Shown here piece by piece: positions 58,001 through 64,000 of a stretch of 64,000 nucleotides of DNA. Both the position numbers and the translations under genes were made by a program. The notes under the pieces are model-generated. The model was not told the DNA's origin. It ran no database searches and worked only from the letters and a program-made list of their open reading frames with translations. Source of the stretch: Andrena cerasifolii (Eukaryota > Arthropoda > Insecta > Hymenoptera > Andrenidae); the NCBI RefSeq assembly GCF_050908995.1, contig NC_135128.1, forward strand, positions 10,941,114-11,005,113, in the 5' to 3' direction. Position 1 is the first letter of the stretch. Every line of letters begins with the position of its first letter.

Positions 58001-61000
58001 CCATACTGATACAACAGAGGCACCTATATTTCACGAATAACAGGTCTCGTCACCGCCATAGTTCTATCTCCTGCTCCTTTGGCTTCCTATTTTATAGGAT
58101 CGTACGACAGGAAACTGTCAATTCGAAAGCTGCGACTCAGGGAAACGGAAGGGCGCCCTATTTCGAACAGACTCCGCAGAAATCTCGATCAGGCCCGGCA
58201 GATAGCGATGTCACAAGTTTCTCCGGATTGATATCAGGAATTAATATGGGCGATATTGAGTTCCGATCGTCTGGCCTGAAACTGCCATTATAGAAAACCG
58301 ATTCGAACCTGCCCCGGCTGTTCCCATAAAAGGTTTTTTATGATGTTAGTAGACGCCGACTTTTACAGCTTGTAGCTCGTATCCCATTTCCACGAAGGAA
58401 TCGAGAATCACCCGTAAAAGAAACACAGCTGAAGGGGGAGTGAAAAAAAATAAAAACTTGGAAATCGTTAAGGCGCAACGATGCCAGCTCCGACGGGGAA
58501 CGAAAATGTACTCTCGGTTTAGTTTCTGCTCGTAGATCCCTCCAACGAAATGTTTTCATCGTCAACTCCCCAGTTGGATTAAAAGCGATCCGGATCGGCA
58601 ATTTCGGCCCTGATCGTCGCCTGGATTCAAGCGAAAGTCAAATTGCGCGGGAGGAGCGCCGAAACAGGTGCCCCGATTATTTGAATAAACTCGTTAGCGA
58701 GATAGCGAGCCAGTTAACACAGGACTCTTAAATTCTCCCATTCAGTGGGAACCGTGAAAAGGGAAGGAGAATGGTAGCTTGAGAGGATTACCTTCCGATG
58801 GTTGGACGATCTTTACGTTACAAGTAGAAGGTAATAAAATCCGGGGTGCAATTTTACTTGCGATTCACGGTTCTGTGCAACGAATGGCACCGTCGCGATG
58901 CTTTCTTCTTGGGGAAGTAATTTTCGCGGCTCGTCGGATAAGAGCGTAGAATAGCTAACGAGTAGAATGTGACTAGAAATAAGGGGAATGTTGAATGAGA
59001 AAGTCCCGCGATCAAATTCATTACCACGTAATTACCGTTAGATATATCGCATTTAGTTGACAGGTTCAATTGGCTGTGACAAAAATGAACGTTCCTCTTG
59101 AGCGCGCCAGGGATGTATGAGAACAAGCAGGAAGTTTTGGATTTATGGTGTCTAGCTACGCAACCGCCTCTATTTTGGGGGCAAAAGAACAGCCAACCAC
59201 AGCGTCCAGTGTTTCTGGCGGTGCTCGCGTAAAAACGGCTCGCGGTTATGCAGCCTGACACGAGCAACCTCTTATTATTTAGTAGCACGATAAATCGTCG
59301 AAACATCTGCAATGTAGCTCCGTTGAAAAACGCCCACCATATCGGATCCTGTCTGCTTTTTTTTTCTGACTTGTGGACAGTTCTGTTGGTAACTCGCTTT
59401 TGGAGTGGTCCTGTCTGCAATTGGTAGGGTAATTTCCGTGTTTTTAATTTGTCAAGGTAGATTTATTTTGGACAAGACAATATTAACGTAAATAGAAAAG
59501 AAGTGGATGAGAATTCACTTTCCCATTCGGGCTCTGTGTAAAGGGGCTAAACAGTGCTTAATTAACATAAAGCAATTTTTAATTGGTCCTTCCTGTGGTG
59601 CTGGTAAATATTTTGAAACGGTAAGGAAACTGCTCCCTTCTTTGTTCTCATTTTATAAAACCTTTCACGGTGTATGTTTCCTTGCCACTACGAAATTGAT
59701 AATTTACGCGGTGAGAAGGCGGGAACTTTTTAACACCAAAGCGAGAGCACAAGTGGGGCCGAGGTATTTCTGGCAGAGAATGCAAAGGACGCGGTTATTT
59801 TCATTTTTGCACGCTGCAAAGCAATTTCTATCGTCGCATCCGTTGCATCCCCCGCAATTTTCCTGTCTTTCTATCCCCTTTTCCAATTCCCTTGCCTTTA
59901 ACAATCTGTAGCGCGAGTCGTACAGGGTGTCCTATAAACTGCGATTCTAATTTTCCACATGCTGGTACCGTAATGAAATTCGATCGTGCAGGAGAATCGA
60001 AAAGTTCTGGCGCGAAAATCTGCCTGTCTTCGCGGGGAACCAACCGCTACGATTTCTTCCACAGAAACTCCCAATGTCGAGTCCCAGGCCACCCGACCCA
60101 TTTAAAACCGTGGAGGATACATACTAATTGCGAGTGTCACAAATTAGCTCATTCCCAATTTTACATTCCACTCGTCGAAAGTGTCTGATTCATTGATATT
60201 CACAGCGATATGTGCGGCACTCCCAACAATGCTATTTAACATCACACTAGTTCATCATTCCCAAAGGTTGCCCGAATTATTTCAAACCGTCGACTCTCTG
60301 CGCGCATCCGTAGATTGAACCATACGTGGGTGTACTCGCGGAATTAATAAGCAAGTGAAATTACGTCTGCCCCGTTTTGTCTATTAACGATGCTCGAGCT
60401 GGGGAGCCACGAGACATTTTCAGAAAATGAACAGACAACCGAGTGCTTTCTATTCATTTCCATTTCTCTCTAATTTATACAGGGCGTGTAAAGCGTTATT
60501 AACTGTTTTCTTGGAAACTACTGTATGCAAATTATTCTTAGGAAATCGTATGACAGTAGGCATTGCCTGTGTACATAGTATAATTCTTCAAAAGGAAATC
60601 TGTCTACACTTTTCAGTGGCGAGGTCGTAGCTATCGATACCTGACAGCAGTTTTTGATTGAAACACATACACCGAAGGAAATTCCCATGTCGCTGTACTG
60701 TCTGCGGTTTCAATTTCGAAACAGATCAACGTTGAAACACGTCTAGTTATTTTCTGTACGTGTTCGTGGACAGTTGCAACCATTGGTTTACCAGAGGATG
60801 GGTAATAGACACTTGTCGAGATTGACCACTCTTCGCCGGAATTCAGCGTTTATGATCTACTATTTCCAACGACTGTCAGGCAGACCTTCAATCGACGATA
60901 GCCAATTTTGTGGCAGTGGTTTTCCTGTTGGAAAATAAATAAGATACGATGCGATCACTGATAATAAAGTTAATAGTAGATTCTAACCGATAATGTTAAT

Positions 61001-64000
61001 TAGATTCTTTAAAAAAGGCTCCACTTATTAGCCTGCCGATTTGCTAAAGAGATTCTAATAGCTATTTTATTTCCCCGTATAATGTATGCATGAAAATTAA
61101 ACCGATTCATGCGAATAGTTTTCCTTCGGCTTTAGTCGCAGTGTCTAAATATTGTAACGTTTAAATGAAATGAAAATAGACCAATTATTTCCCACTCTAT
61201 TGTGCCAGGAGATTAGCCAGAAAGTACTAGCAACTATATTTGATCATTCTAACAGAAACAGTTGATATCTGCAGAAAATTTAATTCAGTATAAAAAAAAA
61301 CTGTAGCCTCCAGAAAAGCACCAAGGAGATTTAATTTTAGTAATTCATCCCACGCTTCGAGCACCAAAATTTTCCCTTATTTCAACCCCAACTTCCACCA
61401 ATAAAATCATGAGCAATTGAATAATATTAACTGCAGCGAAAAACAACCCCTCCTTCAACATTCCTATAAAGCAACCCGCAAAAGTGTCGCTGAACTCCAG
61501 AATTCTCCTAAATATCCTCCACCAAACAAGTCAATCTATCAGCCACATTAGCAAGCCCATCGTCGTAATATCATAAACCAATGAACACGAAGACAAAGAA
61601 ATTACAAGAGTCCCTCCCACCGTGCACAACTTGCTCGAGGCTCAACAGGCTATTGTTCCCGCCCTAAAGATCGATCTTCCCCTGCGTACCCCTTTCCCCC
61701 ACCCCCTAAAGACTTAAGTGGCGGTCCCTCGTTCGCCCGTGAAACTGGAATCGTGCTCCAGTTTTTCATATCCGCCGATTGATCTTCCGCTCATCCCTAT
61801 CGCGCGTCGGAATTAACCCCCGCCTTGTTGCGTTCCCCGAAACCACTGACCGAGGGAGGGAGAGAGGGAGCAACAGCACAGTGCCGTCGCTCATATTGTC
61901 AGAGCGTCCCAATTAAGACGTAACCTCGTGTCGCGCAAGTCAACGTTACATTTCCCCGTGCATTATGCGACTCGTTTGCCGAGACCCGGGGGAATTAATT
62001 TATCACCGCTGAGAACGGCGACTGCGGAGGGATCGAAGCCGGACACCCGCGGGAAAGTAACGTCTCCTGCGTCGGCCGCTGTTGGATGGACCCTCGGTCT
62101 TGTTTCCGCAAAGTGGAGTGAATTCTTTGGCAAAGTCGAGAGGGCGAATTGTGCGGGCCACCAATTCAATCAGAGGGCTGGTAGTTACTAGGCGATTCGT
62201 GGAATTGAAAGTGCAGGAATACTGCTAGTGGATCTTGAAGGAGCAACGGCACCCATGGTGGTTGGCTTGGGATTTTGGTCCTTGCTTGGGTAGCTGGGGA
62301 TTGCGATTTGACGGAGTTCAGTGTACCGAGATCGGTGAGAGGGAGGAACTGCTGCAGGGGTGAATTTCGAAGAATTTCTTCAATTCTGTGTTACGTACGA
62401 CTTCTTGATGATTTAGTTTGAAAACTGAGGGAGGACAGTGTCTTCGATAATTGAAGAGTGCTGGTAGGAAACACCGTGAGTGCCAAAATTGAAAATAAAA
62501 ATCATTGGAAAATGTCCTGCGTGCGAATGGTAATACAATAGCGTAGGATTTGATTTCTGGCAGTTGCAGTGTTCTCTGCAAGGACTCTTTAGTTCACATT
62601 ACAGGTGTATATTCTCTACTTAGTACAGCCATTTACCTATTTGAAAATGGCTCCTATTTTCCAAGGCGATGCTTCCCTAAATAAATCCAAAGGCGGTGCA
62701 GGTTCCACAGATACTTTATGCGTCTATCTGCATATCAAAGAATTAATCACCGATACGTCCCAACAGTGGCAGACAACGAATCCCAGGAGACAATTTCCCG
62801 TCGATTTCCCCTTGATAGCCGATGCAACGAACAAAGGGGTACACGATGCACCGCGAGCCGGTCGGCAAACCGTGAAGAGTCTCTCGAACACTCATAAATC
62901 TCTGCGTCTGATCCCGAGTCTATTGTGCTGCTTTGGCTACAAAGAGACATCGGCTGCAACGAAACACCGCAGGGAATCGCGGGAGCGGCGTCTGCTTTGC
63001 CATTTCCCCTGCTCACGGGTGTTAACAGACGACTGGAGTCCGCCTGAATTGTAACTCGTTGACTCGGTCGATGCTCCGGCAGAGTGCTAACCTAATTCGA
63101 TAATTGCAGGATAACAGACGGTCTGAAGCCGGGGGTGGGACAGGGGGGGGGGGGCGGAGATAATGGAAAGCGGCGCGGCCCGAAAATCTGGAAATCTGCA
63201 TCGTAAATTGCATTCGGCGTGGATGAAGGGTGAATCGGCGGGGGCTACTTCGGCGATGCCTCTGGAAAACATTCTGGGCGGAATAACTGTGGGATTACCG
63301 TGATCTACGGAAGATACTTCGGCCAGTACAGGATATAGGTGAGATTACTCCGAAAATATTCGTGCAGCTCGAATTGCCGCGCGGAGATTTAGAGGCTCGA
63401 TATCGGCGATAAGTGTTTGTACGTAGCTGAGGGGTATTTATTCGGATACGGTAGGAAACGTTTTCGGGGTAGGTATATGAGTTGGGCGAGGGGGTGCAGG
63501 ATCTTTTTGGCAGAGGATGCTGGGGAAATTTCTCGCTTCAACTGATTCTTATACGTAGGCAGTTTCGGAAAGATTGGGTATGAATCCTGTATAGAGCGCC
63601 TCGGGAATGGATGACGAAACTTGCGGGAATTATAGGGATCGTATTTTCTGGGGACACTTCTGTTTCAAGTTATTAACTCGGTTTGAATGCGGCGAAATTA
63701 TGCTGGGACGCGTGCACACGTGAATTGGCACGCGATAAAGTTTGAAACTCACTTGTCTGATTGTAATAAGTATCTTCGTTGGTGGCTCGTGTTATTAACA
63801 ATGTAAGGGTAGTACCTATTTGCATTTTAGCTTCGGTAATGAATTTTGCGAAACTTTACTTGAATGCATTTTAATTATTATTACGTCTCTATGAGTAATA
63901 ACACTCATAGATTGAATGATGTAATATAGATGAGTGACAGCGGTAATTAGAGTAAAAGCGAGGCTGTAGTAGATACTGTTAATAAGCCCAACCATTGGGT
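58001..64000. other. Non-coding, no gene recognised
   Basis: It contains the longest frame in the window (58854-59420 minus, 188 codons), which does not begin with ATG at its stated end and shows no motif. Other frames (59507-59911, 62605-63054 plus) are likewise unrecognised. A G12 run lies at 63143-63154. Positions 60950-61600 are AT-rich. No RNA gene or mobile element ends were found. Confidence 0.5.
63143..63154 (+). repeat. G12 homopolymer
   Basis: Twelve consecutive G on the plus strand in a G-rich stretch (63131-63158). Confidence 0.85.

Noticed and set aside
58294..58306. CGATTCGAACC, resembling a tRNA B box on the minus strand
   Set aside because: The flanking bases do not form a T-arm stem and no A box or acceptor stem is present.
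58854..59420. Longest frame in the window, 188 codons on the minus strand
   Set aside because: It does not begin with ATG, has no domain, signal or repeat, and one frame of about this size is plausible by chance in 64 kb.
59920..60490. TACAGGGTGTCC (59921) and ATACAGGGCGTG (60478), similar to ends of some insect elements; ACACCCTGTATA at 50778 is the inverted form
   Set aside because: They are short, common words; no shared flanks, target duplications or element bodies could be found.

Overview
The window looks like non-coding DNA from an insect nuclear genome. There are no operons, no dense gene packing and no tightly packed long reading frames. CpG dinucleotides are common on a moderately AT-rich background, and the mobile elements are eukaryotic: short hAT-like and piggyBac-like elements and Helitron-like elements. 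Undepleted CpG together with these elements suggests an insect, and Hymenoptera (bee, ant, wasp or sawfly) is my best guess. The taxon is an inference. No recognisable multi-exon gene can be followed through the 64 kb, so the window is probably a large intron or an intergenic region.

The best supported content is a set of short, non-autonomous mobile elements. Two hAT-like copies (3494-3714 and 32034-32429) have CAGTG...CACTG ends and perfect 8-bp target duplications. A second hAT-like family begins with CAGAG and has three nearly full copies (35268-35577, 38679-39013, 51177-51418) and one fragment (14397-14485). A TTAA-flanked piggyBac-like family has two related copies in opposite orientation (17682-18048 and 41824-42049). 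One Helitron-like element has both ends (33089-33355) and another is more decayed (about 23860-24068). An unassigned fold-back element of about 340 bp lies at 27890-28229.

A few stretches look like coding DNA or its remains, all at low confidence. These are a possible 7-transmembrane chemoreceptor pseudogene on the minus strand at 27256-27885, a low-stop region on the minus strand at 34065-34695, a possible secreted-protein exon on the minus strand at 51850-52110, and two small hypothetical frames (29456-29881 plus, 45265-45705 minus). Most other long frames are about what a CpG-rich sequence of this length gives by chance.

The most unusual unexplained segment is 44755-45050, a GC-rich insert carrying a chain of short perfect hairpins. 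It could be the structured 5' part of a retroelement or a structured RNA. The rest is ordinary non-coding sequence with G-tracts, short inverted repeats and degenerate simple repeats. I found no tRNA, rRNA, spliceosomal RNA, CRISPR array or bacterial-type signal.
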